A stretch of DNA of 64,000 nucleotides from Lederbergia wuyishanensis (GTDB lineage Bacteria > Bacillota > Bacilli > Bacillales > Bacillaceae_C), in the NCBI RefSeq assembly GCF_022900255.1, contig NZ_JALIRM010000010.1, forward strand, positions 159,149-223,148, in the 5' to 3' direction. Position numbers and translations under genes: made by a program. This document shows positions 35,381 through 44,671 of this stretch, one piece after another. Under the pieces are notes generated by a model that did not search any database, was not told where the DNA came from, and was given only the letters and a program-made list of their open reading frames with translations. Every line of letters begins with the position of its first letter. Within the stretch, counting starts at the first letter, position 1.

Positions 35381-36646
35381 TTACGTACTTTTCACATGAT
35401 TAATCACAAACTTACTGGCCGGCATGCTTGGCATACTGACTAAACTAAAGCTTAGATCCTGCTCGGGAACATTATATTCCATTCGGTTTATTAACTGATC
35501 AACTACTGCTTTCATCACTTCCACAGTGATCCACTCACCAGCACAGCGATGTCCAGTAAGATAGTCACCGCCACCTTGGGGGATGAAAGAAAATGGACTG
35601 CCTTCCCATTCGGAAAAACGGTCGGGATTAAACAACCCTGGATTGTCCCAAATAGTTGGGTCATGATTTGTCCCGTACAAATCAAGCAGTGTTAATGTAC
35701 CGGCATCAAACGTATAACCATTCCAAATAAAGTCTTTTTTTACCCTTGCTGCCACAAGTGGAAAGAAAGGATAAAATCGGCGTACCTCTTGTATGAACAT
35801 TTCTGTATATTTTTCTCCACTTGATTGAAGTTTTGCTTTTGCCTCAGGAAACTGATGAATGGCGAGCGCAGTAAAATTAATAAAGATGGAAATTGCAATG
35901 ATGGGACGAATAATATTCACAACTTCGACCGCAGCGACTTCTGCATCTAAAAGATTTCCTTCTAAATCGCGATGCCAAGAAAATTGGTGCAACGCTGTAT
36001 TTTCCGTTGATTCTAACTCTTGATTACGGACTTCTTCAACCAATCCAATAATCCACTTTTCAATATTATTCCGTGCCGTTCTTCCTAGCCAATGGTTCGG
36101 CCCAATGGCTGCAACTGACTCAAATAATGAACCAAACTCTTTAGACCGCGATTTTATTTCATCCTCTTGAATGGGTACACCCGCCCATTCACATGCAACC
36201 CGACATAATATTTCTTTGACTTCCTCGTATAATACGACTTCGTTCATTCCTTCCCATCTCGTTACTGTAGACTCCCACTCTTTTCTAAGTAATATGATTA
36301 GTTGCTCGATTCTTTCATGAGACATAAGCGACATGAACATTTCCTTTCGATGCTTATGTTCGGTCCCGTCTAATGTTTGAACACCTTTTGCGCCAAACAA
36401 GGTTTGCAATACTCGATTTGGAGCAGCACCTTGCCTCATGAATTTCTCATTATCATAAAAAAGCTCTGCAGCTTCCTTCCCACCCATGCAAATGGCCTTT
36501 TTGCCGAGCAAACGTGTTTCAAAAATATTGGAATTAAAACTATGACGCCTGTTTGGGATGTACATATATCCTTCTCTTGCAAAGCTCAACGTATGATCCA
36601 AACCTTCTTCTTTCGGCATTGGATTTACATTCGACATATACTTCAC
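35381..36646 (-). CDS. cypC: CYP152-type fatty-acid peroxygenase (cytochrome P450)
   Basis: 421 residues. Uses hydrogen peroxide directly to hydroxylate or decarboxylate long-chain fatty acids, without a reductase. The heme-ligand segment is [19 protein letters not shown], whose insertion before the Cys marks CYP152. The I-helix has [10 protein letters not shown], where the Arg-Pro pair replaces the usual acid-Thr pair and binds the substrate carboxylate. N-terminal [18 protein letters not shown] is also family-typical (B. subtilis YbdT/CypC). Monocistronic, with its own terminator and convergent to nothing on the left but glmS. Confidence 0.93.
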   Translation of the reverse strand: MKYMSNVNPMPKEEGLDHTLSFAREGYMYIPNRRHSFNSNIFETRLLGKKAICMGGKEAAELFYDNEKFMRQGAAPNRVLQTLFGAKGVQTLDGTEHKHRKEMFMSLMSHERIEQLIILLRKEWESTVTRWEGMNEVVLYEEVKEILCRVACEWAGVPIQEDEIKSRSKEFGSLFESVAAIGPNHWLGRTARNNIEKWIIGLVEEVRNQELESTENTALHQFSWHRDLEGNLLDAEVAAVEVVNIIRPIIAISIFINFTALAIHQFPEAKAKLQSSGEKYTEMFIQEVRRFYPFFPLVAARVKKDFIWNGYTFDAGTLTLLDLYGTNHDPTIWDNPGLFNPDRFSEWEGSPFSFIPQGGGDYLTGHRCAGEWITVEVMKAVVDQLINRMEYNVPEQDLSFSLVSMPSMPASKFVINHVKST

Positions 36647-36781
36647 TCCATTTACAAAAAATATGACTATATTATTTGTAAGTTCTTCCCTAATTAATCG
36701 TAAGAAAACGTTTTTAGGTTGAAGTCTTTCTTTTACATGGTGAATGCTCTAAAATAGTCTCAATTAGAGAGGAGAGATTCG

Positions 36782-37801
36782 ATGATTCGTTATCCAAAAC
36801 CATTAAAAGCTGGAGGTACAATAGGCATCACCGCTCCCTCTTCTGGTGTACCCGAAGCACTACACTCTATATTAATCGGTGGTATTGAACAATTTAAAAA
36901 ACGCGGCTTCAAAGTGGAGGTTGGAAAAACACCATGGACCCAGGAAAAAGCTGCTTCAGCAGAAGCGAGCATTCGTGCGGTAGAATTGAATTATATGCTC
37001 CAAGATTCAAATATTGAAGCGATTATTCCTCCATGGGGTGGAGAAATTCTGATGGAAATTCTCCCACATATAGAATGGGATCGTATTCAACCAAAATGGG
37101 TATTAGGCTACTCTGATACTAGTACTCTATTATTTGCGATTACGGTCATGACAGGAATTGCAACAGCCCACGGTACAAACTTAGTTGATTTGCGAAGTGA
37201 TGAATGGGATGATACGACAAAACGGGTTATGGATGTGCTCGTGGGAACGGAAGGAGATACAATTATTCAAACTTCTTCTGAAAAATATCAATCTGAATGG
37301 AATCATGATAAAGAACCTAATCCTTATGTATATGAGTTGGATACGCCAACAAACTGGAAGACACTAGATGGAAAACCTCTTCAAATAGAAGGTAGGCTTA
37401 TTGGAGGATGTATCGACACATTACAAAATTTAGTCGGGACGCCTTATGCGGATATAAAAGCTTATCGGGAAAAATATATGAAGGATGAAAAAATCCTTTG
37501 GTATCTTGAAAACTGTGAAATGAGCGCTACTGATTTTTATCGTTCTTTGCTGCAGTTGCACTATGCCGGTTGGTTCGAGCAATCCGGTGGAATCATCTTT
37601 GGAAGAACGCCTGCAGGGGAAGAGGTTGAGGGGTTTACTACAATGGATGCAATGGAGCGCCTTTCTCAACTAACCGGAATCCCAATCGCATATGAGGCAG
37701 ATATTGGCCATATGCCACCACAAATTACTCTTGTTAATGGGGCTAGAGCTATGGTCGAGGTCGAAAATGGGCAAGCATCTGTTAAAATGGAATTAAAATA
37801 G
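36782..37801 (+). CDS. LD-carboxypeptidase, S66 family (MccF-like)
   Basis: 339 residues. Serine peptidase that cleaves L,D-bonds of muramyl peptides or, in MccF-type members, amide bonds of microcin C-like toxic aminoacyl nucleotides. Nucleophile Ser in LGYSDTSTL, Glu in IEGRLIGGCIDTL, His in ADIGHMPPQITL. No signal peptide, so it acts in the cytoplasm on recycled wall peptides or imported toxins. AGAGAGGAGAG precedes the ATG. It is followed 15 bases later by a HAD phosphatase, so they are probably co-transcribed. Confidence 0.88.
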   Translation: MIRYPKPLKAGGTIGITAPSSGVPEALHSILIGGIEQFKKRGFKVEVGKTPWTQEKAASAEASIRAVELNYMLQDSNIEAIIPPWGGEILMEILPHIEWDRIQPKWVLGYSDTSTLLFAITVMTGIATAHGTNLVDLRSDEWDDTTKRVMDVLVGTEGDTIIQTSSEKYQSEWNHDKEPNPYVYELDTPTNWKTLDGKPLQIEGRLIGGCIDTLQNLVGTPYADIKAYREKYMKDEKILWYLENCEMSATDFYRSLLQLHYAGWFEQSGGIIFGRTPAGEEVEGFTTMDAMERLSQLTGIPIAYEADIGHMPPQITLVNGARAMVEVENGQASVKMELK

Positions 37802-37816
37802 TTAAAGGAGAAACTG

Positions 37817-38605
37817 ATGACAGACTATAAAGCGTTATTTTTAGACATAGATGGCACTATTTTAAAGCTAGACCACACTTATGAAGAATCAACTAAAAAT
37901 GCGATTTTACAAGCTCAATCAAAAGGAATTCAAGTTTTTCTAGCAACGGGAAGACCGCTCCATGAAATTTCCGATCTAGCAGATGAGCTGAATGTCGATT
38001 CCTTCATTGGCTATAATGGAGCATTAGCTAAATATCACGGTGAAACAATCGTAGATGAACCGATGAGCCGTGATATCGTGTTGGATTTTGTTGCAATTGC
38101 AAAAAAGCATGGTCATGAAATAGTCCTATACACGAGTGAGAAAAATTATTTTACTTCGATGGATTCACCACATGTCGATCTTTTTATTGAAAAATTCCAG
38201 ACAAAGTATAATGAATTGTTCACAACAGATGTCGCAGATCAAATTTTAGGTGCAACGTTGATCAACTTGAGGCCGGAAGAAGTAGAGTTATACGAGATCA
38301 ATTCGAGCTACCATTTTTCACAAGTAAATGTCGATGGCTTACGGCATTGCTATGACGTCATTCGAGATACGGTCAATAAAGGTGAAGCCGTAAAAAAAAT
38401 ATTGCAAATCATGGACATACAGAAAGAAGCAGCTATTGCTTTTGGAGATGGGATGAACGATAAAGAAATGTTATCTGCGGTGGGAGAAGGATTCGCAATG
38501 GGGAATTCAAATCCAAATTTGTTTGCGTACGGAAGCAGAAGAACAACAGCCGTTACGGATTCAGGGATATACAACGGATTGAAATCAATTGGGGTTGTCG
38601 ATTAA
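37817..38605 (+). CDS. HAD-superfamily (Cof-type) sugar phosphatase
   Basis: 262 residues. Motif I LFLDIDGTI (nucleophile Asp), motif II ATGRP, motif III Lys in the KKILQ area, and motif IV FGDGMNDKEML. The C2-cap between about 80 and 185 is typical of Cof/YwpJ-type enzymes that dephosphorylate sugar phosphates, flavin mononucleotide or similar. AAAGGAGAAACTG precedes the ATG. Second gene after the LD-carboxypeptidase; substrate unknown. Confidence 0.88.
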   Translation: MTDYKALFLDIDGTILKLDHTYEESTKNAILQAQSKGIQVFLATGRPLHEISDLADELNVDSFIGYNGALAKYHGETIVDEPMSRDIVLDFVAIAKKHGHEIVLYTSEKNYFTSMDSPHVDLFIEKFQTKYNELFTTDVADQILGATLINLRPEEVELYEINSSYHFSQVNVDGLRHCYDVIRDTVNKGEAVKKILQIMDIQKEAAIAFGDGMNDKEMLSAVGEGFAMGNSNPNLFAYGSRRTTAVTDSGIYNGLKSIGVVD

Positions 38606-38619
38606 TATAATCGACAACC
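38593..38619. terminator. Bidirectional-looking terminator between convergent genes
   Basis: GGTTGTCGATT and AATCGACAACC form an 11-base-pair stem that includes the HAD stop codon. The T tract is weak, so efficiency is doubtful. Confidence 0.55.
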
Positions 38620-38627
38620 TTCGTTCG

Positions 38628-39110
38628 TTATTTCCAAGTTTCATTTAAATTTTTGGCGTAAAACTCGATTGCTTTTCTATACGATTGAATAGATTCATCA
38701 GAACTAGTCTGTGTGAGTGTTAGCAACATCATTTCCATTGCCTTTTCATAATTTTTTACATTATATAGTGTCATTGCTTGGAAAACTCTTAAAGCAAGAA
38801 AATCTGGATACCGATTGATGCCCTCTTCTAGTACTCTCCCTGCTTTTTCATATTCTCCCAGTGTTCTATATGTACTGCCCAAGCCTAAAAAGGCCCCTTT
38901 TGCATCTGAATCATTTAACCCTAATTTTAGAGCTAATTCATAATATGGAACAGCCTCAGCTTCCTTGCCTAATACATCGAAACTCCAAGCGCAATGATAT
39001 TGGACATCGGCGTTAGTAGAAAACTTTTCAGCAAGGCGAACGAGAAGTTCATTCGCTTCTAAATGACTACCACTATTTCGAAGTTCAATTGCTTCTTCCA
39101 GCTGTTTCAA
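38628..39110 (-). CDS. Tetratricopeptide-repeat protein
   Basis: 160 residues made of about four TPR units (ADVQYHCAWSFDVLGKEAEA, GAFLGLGSTYRTLGEYEKAG, LALRVFQAMTLYNVKNYEKA). These form a helical scaffold for protein binding. No signal peptide. Its start overlaps the stop of the upstream VOC gene by four bases (ATGA), so the two are translationally coupled. Partner and role unknown. Confidence 0.82.
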   Translation of the reverse strand: MKQLEEAIELRNSGSHLEANELLVRLAEKFSTNADVQYHCAWSFDVLGKEAEAVPYYELALKLGLNDSDAKGAFLGLGSTYRTLGEYEKAGRVLEEGINRYPDFLALRVFQAMTLYNVKNYEKAMEMMLLTLTQTSSDESIQSYRKAIEFYAKNLNETWK

Positions 39111-39511
39111 TTGTTCTCGCCTCCACTCCCAGGAGCAACAAGCTCTACTTTTATCCGATCCGGATCTTCAAAATACACTGCGTAATGTTGAGGCCCTCCT
39201 GAGAATGGATGTTTATCTTTATATAGAATTTGAACGTTACTCTCTTCCAACTTGGCAGTCATTTCGTCCACATGCTCACGGGAACGGGCGTGAAATGCCA
39301 GATGATTAAGTCCTACACGGCAGCGATGATACGGTATATCTAAAAACCGTTCCTCCGCCTGTACGAAAACGATATACGTTTCACCCAGCTTCCAGCTTTG
39401 ACCCTTATCCCACTTTTGATAAACACTATATCCCAACTCATCAAGGAGCCATCCCCAAAATTCTATGGACTTTTTCAAATTGGAAACATATAACTCAATA
39501 TGATGAATCAT
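39107..39511 (-). CDS. VOC/glyoxalase-family protein
   Basis: 134 residues: IHHIELYVSNLKKSIEFWGWLL at the start, LNHLAFHARSREHVDEM in the second half, and YAVYFEDPDRIKVELVAP at the end. The paired His and the late Glu supply metal ligands. Found as a stand-alone glyoxalase/bleomycin-resistance-type fold; the reaction is not predictable. First gene of a two-gene operon with the TPR protein. Confidence 0.8.
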   Translation of the reverse strand: MIHHIELYVSNLKKSIEFWGWLLDELGYSVYQKWDKGQSWKLGETYIVFVQAEERFLDIPYHRCRVGLNHLAFHARSREHVDEMTAKLEESNVQILYKDKHPFSGGPQHYAVYFEDPDRIKVELVAPGSGGENN

Positions 39512-39584
39512 TCTTTTATCACCTGTTTTTTCTTAATACTGAATATTATACTAGAGTTAAATCATTTCGAAAGGTAAATAACAT

Positions 39585-39857
39585 ATGAAAATCTTTATTC
39601 AGTCATTGCTTGCATCCTTAGCGCTTCACTTAATATATTTTGGTGGGACTATTCTATATGGCTATATTCTTACTAAAAATTTTACACCTAATATAGAAAA
39701 CGCAGTCGAATTGGATTCTGAAGTTGCATTTGGATATGCTGTCGACCCTCGCTTTTTGGTTTTTACCTTTATAGGGGTTGCCCTCATCTGCGGGATTCTA
39801 ATTTTCTCTTATAAAAAGTCTAAAGGAGTCAAAAATGGAGATCACTCAACAATCTAA
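39585..39857 (+). CDS. Small two-pass membrane protein
   Basis: 90 residues with two hydrophobic segments (about 5-30 and 60-80) and a short outer loop. CGAAAGGTAAATAACAT precedes the ATG. It overlaps the DUF2332 gene by 23 bases, indicating coupled translation. No family recognised. Confidence 0.6.
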   Translation: MKIFIQSLLASLALHLIYFGGTILYGYILTKNFTPNIENAVELDSEVAFGYAVDPRFLVFTFIGVALICGILIFSYKKSKGVKNGDHSTI

Positions 39858-40860
39858 TCGATTTATAAACTTTGCAGAACATGAGTGCAAAGGTTCAAGC
39901 CCATTATATGAATATTTGTCGTTAAAAATCTCCGAAGATAAAGACTTACTTGAGCTAAGCTCTCATGCCAAAGAAGGCCAACCGATTCCTAATTTATTTT
40001 TAGGAGCTGTCCATTATCTTTTACAATCAGGGTTCAAGCATCCATTGAAAGAATATTATCCTAGTTTAGTGAAGCAACCGCTGAATCTAGAAGGCATTTT
40101 TCCTCATTTTAAAAATTTCTGCTTAGCTTTTAAAAGTGAAGTTTTACATCTGCTGCAAACAAAGCGAGTGCAGACAAATGAAGTGCGACGCAGTGCTTAT
40201 TTGTATCCAAGCTTTTGCTATATGTATGATAAAGTGAAGAAGCCATTGTCCTTAATAGAAATTGGAACGAGTGCCGGACTTCAGTTGTTATGGGATCAGT
40301 ATTGTTATTCCTATGGAGATGGTCATCTCTATGGAAAAAAGACATCCAAATTGCAAATCTATGCTGAAATTCGGGGTGAACTATTCCCATCCCACCTAGA
40401 AAATATTCCTCCTGTCGTATCAAAGGTTGGATTGGATTTACATGTTTGTGATATTACAGATCCAGAAAACGAGCTTTGGCTTAGGTCACTCATTTGGCCT
40501 GAACACCAAGATAGAGTGAAGCTTTTTGAAAAAGCTGCTCAACTTTTTAGCGAAAATCCAGTGAATTTAATTGAAGGCGATGGAGTTTCATTATTATATG
40601 ATATTGCTAAACAGACTCCTGAAGATAGTGCCATTTGCATTTTCCATACCCATGTGGCGAATCAAATGCCTGAACAATTAAAGCATGAACTCATTAATAT
40701 TGTTAAAAAGCTAGGCACCCAAAGGGACGTATTTCATCTCTACAATAATATGTGGGACCGCAAACTACATCTTGATTCCTATTTGAACGGCGGTGAAGAA
40801 CAACTTATTATCGGGGAAACAGATGGGCATGGAAGATGGTTTGAATGGGGGCTGCACTAA
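39835..40860 (+). CDS. DUF2332-family protein
   Basis: 341 residues. The whole length matches the DUF2332 pattern known from Firmicutes and actinobacteria: N-terminal FINFAEHECKGSSPLYEYLS, a central IEIGTSAGLQLLWDQYCYSYG that looks like a SAM-type glycine loop, and VFHLYNNMWD near the end. The fold is probably Rossmann-like; no activity is established to my knowledge. AAAGGAGTCAAAA precedes the ATG, inside the preceding small gene. Confidence 0.82.
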   Translation: MEITQQSNRFINFAEHECKGSSPLYEYLSLKISEDKDLLELSSHAKEGQPIPNLFLGAVHYLLQSGFKHPLKEYYPSLVKQPLNLEGIFPHFKNFCLAFKSEVLHLLQTKRVQTNEVRRSAYLYPSFCYMYDKVKKPLSLIEIGTSAGLQLLWDQYCYSYGDGHLYGKKTSKLQIYAEIRGELFPSHLENIPPVVSKVGLDLHVCDITDPENELWLRSLIWPEHQDRVKLFEKAAQLFSENPVNLIEGDGVSLLYDIAKQTPEDSAICIFHTHVANQMPEQLKHELINIVKKLGTQRDVFHLYNNMWDRKLHLDSYLNGGEEQLIIGETDGHGRWFEWGLH

Positions 40861-40903
40861 GACTATTTTCAAGCAAATCCAATGAAAGAAGAAGGAACTG
40901 ACT

Positions 40904-41857
40904 GTGTTTGACAACTTGAATAAATGGCTTCAAAAATTGTTGCCTATTTTGACACCTCTTAGCTTAGTGATTGGTGTAATATTTCAAAATATTGGTGTGC
41001 ATTTATTATTTTTAGTTTCTTGGTTATTTGCATTTATGACGTTTTCCAGTAGTTTAAGTATGAACGTTAAAGACGTTAAAAGTTTTTCGAAACATTCCGC
41101 CATTATTTTGGGCAGCATTGCTTTTTTACATATAATCATGCCTATTTGGGCGTATTTTTTATCAACCATCATTTTTGACGATCATTTACTGACGATTGGT
41201 TTTGTTATTTCGGTCGCTGTACCAACAGGAGTTACAAGTGTTATTTGGGTAAGTATTTGTCGAGGTAACCTTCCTCTTTGTTTATCGATTATTTTGATTG
41301 ATACATTATTGTCGCCACTGTTAATGCCTGCTTTGTTGCATATTGCTGTTGGAGAATCAATTGCTATTGATACATCCTCACTAATATTGGATTTACTTTG
41401 GATGATCGTATTACCGACTGTAGTAGGTGTATTGTTAAACGAACTAACGAAAGGCAATATCCAAATGACCCTCGGAACAAAGCTTGCTCCATTCTCTAAG
41501 CTATGTTTGTTTGGCGTAGTCATGATTAACAGCAGTGCTATAGCTCCATATTTAAAACAAATAACATGGGAATTAGTTAGTGTTATTTTTCTTGTCCTTT
41601 TCATTGCTGCATCCGGTTATGCCATAGCCCTAATCCTTGGACATATAATTTGGAAAGATACCCGTATCGTCACAACATTTGTTTTTATCGGCGGCATGCG
41701 GAACATCGCTATTGGCGTGATTGTTGCAACAACTTATTTCCCTGCGAAAGTAGCGATGCCTGTTGTATTCGGTATGCTATTCCAACAAGTATTAGCATCC
41801 TTGTATAGCAAAGTTGTTGAAAAATATAAAATGAAATTTGAAGCTCCATCTATTTAA
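40904..41857 (+). CDS. Bile acid:sodium symporter (BASS) family transporter
   Basis: 317 residues starting with GTG after GAAGGAACTGAC. Nine to ten membrane segments. Family marks are the early FMTFSSSLSMNVKDVKSF, the mid SVAVPTGVTSVIWVSICRGN (cation-binding crossover helix), and GGMRNIAIGVIVATTYFP (second crossover). Bacterial members carry organic anions such as pantoate, 2-keto acids or sulfur compounds with sodium. It follows the DUF2332 gene by 43 bases and precedes a broken NUDIX gene. Confidence 0.85.
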   Translation: MFDNLNKWLQKLLPILTPLSLVIGVIFQNIGVHLLFLVSWLFAFMTFSSSLSMNVKDVKSFSKHSAIILGSIAFLHIIMPIWAYFLSTIIFDDHLLTIGFVISVAVPTGVTSVIWVSICRGNLPLCLSIILIDTLLSPLLMPALLHIAVGESIAIDTSSLILDLLWMIVLPTVVGVLLNELTKGNIQMTLGTKLAPFSKLCLFGVVMINSSAIAPYLKQITWELVSVIFLVLFIAASGYAIALILGHIIWKDTRIVTTFVFIGGMRNIAIGVIVATTYFPAKVAMPVVFGMLFQQVLASLYSKVVEKYKMKFEAPSI

Positions 41858-41884
41858 ACTAAGAAATCATTCGAAAAACTATTT

Positions 41885-42357
41885 TTGTTAAAGGATGATC
41901 TCATAAGCATATTTAAAAAAACGTTATACAAAATATACAAGCTGAAATGGTATATATCAAGGCCGATTACGTTAGGTGTAAGAATATTATTGATTCAAGA
42001 TGAGAAAGTCTTACTTGTGAAACACACTTATCAAAATCACTGGTATCTTCCCGGTGGAGGCGTAGAGAAAAGCGAAACTCTTGAGCGGGCAATTAGAAGA
42101 GAATGCAAAGAGGAAATTGGAGCAGACCTTTTGGGTTAACGCTTTTTGGTGTGTATAGTAATTTTTATGAATACAAAAATGATCATATTACCGTTTTCTT
42201 ATACAATGAATTTACTTTGAATCATAAAAATAATACAGAAATAGAAAAAATAGCATTTTTTAATCTTCACGATTTACCCAAAGATATTTCGCCCGGTAGC
42301 AAAAAACGAATTCAAGAATATATAAAACAGGACTTTCCTAAACATGATACATGGTGA
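41885..42357 (+). pseudogene. NUDIX hydrolase interrupted by a frameshift
   Basis: The first frame (41885-42139) has strand motifs VRILLIQDEKVLLVKHTYQ and a complete Nudix box GGGVEKSETLERAIRRECKEEIGA, then stops at TAA shortly after. The rest of the fold (LTLFGVYSNFYEYKNDHITV onward) continues in the next frame to 42357. A one-base change near 42125-42140 (around CCTTTTGGGTTAACG) accounts for it. Either a recent mutation or a sequencing error; the encoded protein would otherwise be about 155 residues, normal for the family. Confidence 0.75.
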
Positions 42358-42476
42358 TTAAGTAGACACTGAATATTAGAATAATGTAGTCGTTACTAGG
42401 GCACTATATTTAGGATTTAAAAATGGATAAATCTTTAATATATTTCCTCACTATAAATAGGATTTCAGGTGGACAA

Positions 42477-43202
42477 ATGGAGATATCATTATTATTAGAA
42501 TATGGATGGGTTTTAATTGTTTTAATCTTTTTGGAAGGTTTATTATCTGCCGACAACGCTTTAGTTTTAGCCATCATGGCAAAACATTTACCAGAAAAAC
42601 AGCGAAAAAAAGCAATTAATATTGGATTGTTATTGGCTTTTATTTTTAGAATAGGTGCCATTTTTATCATTTCGTTCCTTTTCCACGTCTGGCAAGTCCA
42701 GGCAATTGGAGCCGCCTATTTAATATTCATTGCTTTAAAACATTTACTTAAAAGAGACAAAAATAGAGAGAAGAAAGGGAAAAGTTATGCTTTAACTGTT
42801 ACCCAAATTGCATTAGCCGATATAGCATTTGCGATTGATTCTATATTAGCTGCTGTGGCTCTAGTTATTGCATTACCTGATACCCCAATGTTTCAAATAG
42901 GGGGTATGGATGGTGCAAAGTTTATTGTCATTTTATTAGGTGCGATTGCAGGGCTAATCGTCATTCGATTTGCAGCCGGCTTCTTCGTAAAGATTTTGAC
43001 GAAACGTCCAAGTTTGGAAACTGCAGCGATGTTAATTGTCGGCTGGGTAGGAGTTAAGTTATTAATGCACACTCTTGCACATCCAGCTTTACACATCATT
43101 TCACATGAATTTGTTGAAGGCCCTATATGGAACACAATCTTTTGGGCGGTTATGCTTCTAATCGCTATTGGCGGGTGGTTTTTATCCAAAGAAAGAAATT
43201 AA
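42477..43202 (+). CDS. TerC-family membrane protein (manganese exporter-like)
   Basis: 241 residues from ATG 42477 after TTTCAGGTGGACAA; an upstream in-frame ATG at 42423 lacks a ribosome binding site. Seven membrane segments with the conserved acidic motifs LLSADNALVLAIMAKHLP and ALADIAFAIDSILAA. In B. subtilis the relatives YceF and YkoY act in manganese efflux linked to exported metalloproteins. No yybP-ykoY riboswitch is recognisable upstream. Confidence 0.85.
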   Translation: MEISLLLEYGWVLIVLIFLEGLLSADNALVLAIMAKHLPEKQRKKAINIGLLLAFIFRIGAIFIISFLFHVWQVQAIGAAYLIFIALKHLLKRDKNREKKGKSYALTVTQIALADIAFAIDSILAAVALVIALPDTPMFQIGGMDGAKFIVILLGAIAGLIVIRFAAGFFVKILTKRPSLETAAMLIVGWVGVKLLMHTLAHPALHIISHEFVEGPIWNTIFWAVMLLIAIGGWFLSKERN

Positions 43203-43249
43203 AACAGGAATCCAGTCTAAGAATAAAATTGGACTTTCCAATAATACAT

Positions 43250-43291
43250 AAGGGATGAAAAAAAAAGGATAGCATAGCTTTTTTATCCCTT
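43250..43291. terminator. Shared terminator between convergent genes
   Basis: AAGGGAT and ATCCCTT close a hairpin whose inner part pairs runs of A with runs of T (AAAAAAGGATAGC, GCTTTTTT). It can stop both the TerC gene and the minus-strand acetyltransferase gene. Confidence 0.6.
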
Positions 43292-43292
43292 C

Positions 43293-43748
43293 TTATAAAT
43301 CCCTATACAAAAACTCCCTATATTTTGTAAAGCCCTGTTTGTGATAGAATCTCTCTGCTGCATGATTATCAGCCCAATAATCAAGCTCAACCAATTTAAT
43401 CTTTTGCTCTTTCGCAATTTCATAAATTTTATCCATTAACAAAGAGCCAAGCCCTTGATTAGGTCTTAAGACATTCAGTTGATGAACATATACCGATTTA
43501 TATCCTTTTTTAAAAACGTTTTCCGGGTAATCTTTTAGTTCAATCCATGCATACCCTAAAGCTTCGTCCTCCCTTTTTATAATCAAGAATAACTGATTGT
43601 CCTTTTGGATGAGACCCTCAAAGAAGCTTTTAACATTTTCAAAATGATATTCTTTGAAATATTCCGGGTATAACTGAACATGAAGTTCATGAACAGTTTT
43701 ATTAAGGGTGGCGATTAGTTCGTAATCTTTTGTACTACTTACTTCCAT
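43293..43748 (-). CDS. GNAT N-acetyltransferase
   Basis: 151 residues from ATG 43748 (a GTG at 43766 is in frame without better support). Motif A is VHQLNVLRPNQGLGSLLMDKI with the NQGLGS pyrophosphate loop, followed by LVELDYWADNHAAERFYHKQGF as in AAC/aminoalkylphosphonate-type members. It acetylates an unknown small amine. Monocistronic. Confidence 0.82.
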   Translation of the reverse strand: MEVSSTKDYELIATLNKTVHELHVQLYPEYFKEYHFENVKSFFEGLIQKDNQLFLIIKREDEALGYAWIELKDYPENVFKKGYKSVYVHQLNVLRPNQGLGSLLMDKIYEIAKEQKIKLVELDYWADNHAAERFYHKQGFTKYREFLYRDL

Positions 43749-43871
43749 TTTTTCATCTTCTTTCACTGTGTTTTAACTATGATAATACCTTAATTGACGA
43801 AAAAGCTAGATTGAAGTTTGCAGACTTTTCTGCAACAATTAAGTTAATATAATGATAAAGTAGGTGAGATC

Positions 43872-44069
43872 ATGACCTTAGTAAAATTTTCACTAAGTGC
43901 TGTGTTCTTTTTTCTATATTTTAAATTGATACAGCTTACTGTTAACACAATCGGAATCGAAGTTCACTCTGCTTTTAACTTAGTCTTCCTTATAATAATT
44001 ATCCCAGTGTTAATAGCCATATCTATCATAAGTAGTCAAAAATTAATAGTCTTTATTCGTGAGAGCTGA
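43872..44069 (+). CDS. Small two-pass membrane protein
   Basis: 65 residues, two hydrophobic segments (about 5-27 and 36-60). TAGGTGAGATC precedes the ATG at good distance, and the next gene begins six bases after the stop. Short and without recognisable family, but the ribosome binding site and spacing support it. Confidence 0.55.
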   Translation: MTLVKFSLSAVFFFLYFKLIQLTVNTIGIEVHSAFNLVFLIIIIPVLIAISIISSQKLIVFIRES

Positions 44070-44075
44070 TCTGTC

Positions 44076-44621
44076 ATGAAGCATGCCCTAGTCATAGGCG
44101 GCACTGGAATGTTGGCTGATGTCTCATTATTTCTTGCTAACGAATATCGTGTTTCTGTTATTGCTCGGAACGAAGTGCGGATGGCTGAACTTATTAAGCG
44201 GGCGAATCATTCAACAGCGATTACGCCGGCTTTGGTCAATTATCAAGCTGAAGAATTGTTTAGGGATAAAATTAAGAATTTAATAGAAATGAATGGCCCT
44301 TTCGATATTGTAGTTGCTTGGATTCATTCTGGCGCTGACAATACAATTCCAATCATCGCTGAAGAGAACAATCTATTTGAGCATCCTTGGAGACTTTTTC
44401 ACATTTTAGGAAGCAGTACGAATTTAAAAGAAGTCATTGATCGTGTAAGAGTTCCTGATTCTAGCCTTTATAGACAAATTCATCTTGGATTTATCATTGA
44501 ACATAACCGCTCACGCTGGCTTACTCACCAGGAAATTTCAGCAGGCGTCATAAAAGCCATCTTTCAAGACCAATCTGTTCACACTATTGGAACAGTAGAA
44601 CCTTGGGATATGAGACCTTAA
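44076..44621 (+). CDS. Short-chain dehydrogenase-like Rossmann protein
   Basis: 181 residues. HALVIGGTGMLADVSLFLA is the nucleotide-binding loop (GGTGML instead of TGxxxGxG), followed by VSVIARNEVRM, an NADP-type strand. The catalytic YxxxK is not evident: RQIHLGFIIE occupies that region. So it may bind NAD(P) without being an oxidoreductase. Small for the family (usually about 250). Co-transcribed with the preceding small membrane protein. Confidence 0.7.
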   Translation: MKHALVIGGTGMLADVSLFLANEYRVSVIARNEVRMAELIKRANHSTAITPALVNYQAEELFRDKIKNLIEMNGPFDIVVAWIHSGADNTIPIIAEENNLFEHPWRLFHILGSSTNLKEVIDRVRVPDSSLYRQIHLGFIIEHNRSRWLTHQEISAGVIKAIFQDQSVHTIGTVEPWDMRP

Positions 44622-44627
44622 TAAATA

Positions 44628-44654
44628 AAAGTGCCATTGTAAATCTGGCACTTT
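44628..44654 (+). terminator. Terminator after the Rossmann-fold gene
   Basis: AAAGTGCCA pairs with TGGCACTTT (9 base pairs, 9-base loop), then CCTTTA. The tail is weak, but the stem also faces the convergent minus-strand gene. Confidence 0.6.
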
Positions 44655-44671
44655 CCTTTACGATACAGTTC

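Noticed and set aside
42360..42476. yybP-ykoY manganese riboswitch before the TerC gene
   Set aside because: Expected from the family, but the conserved core is not seen.
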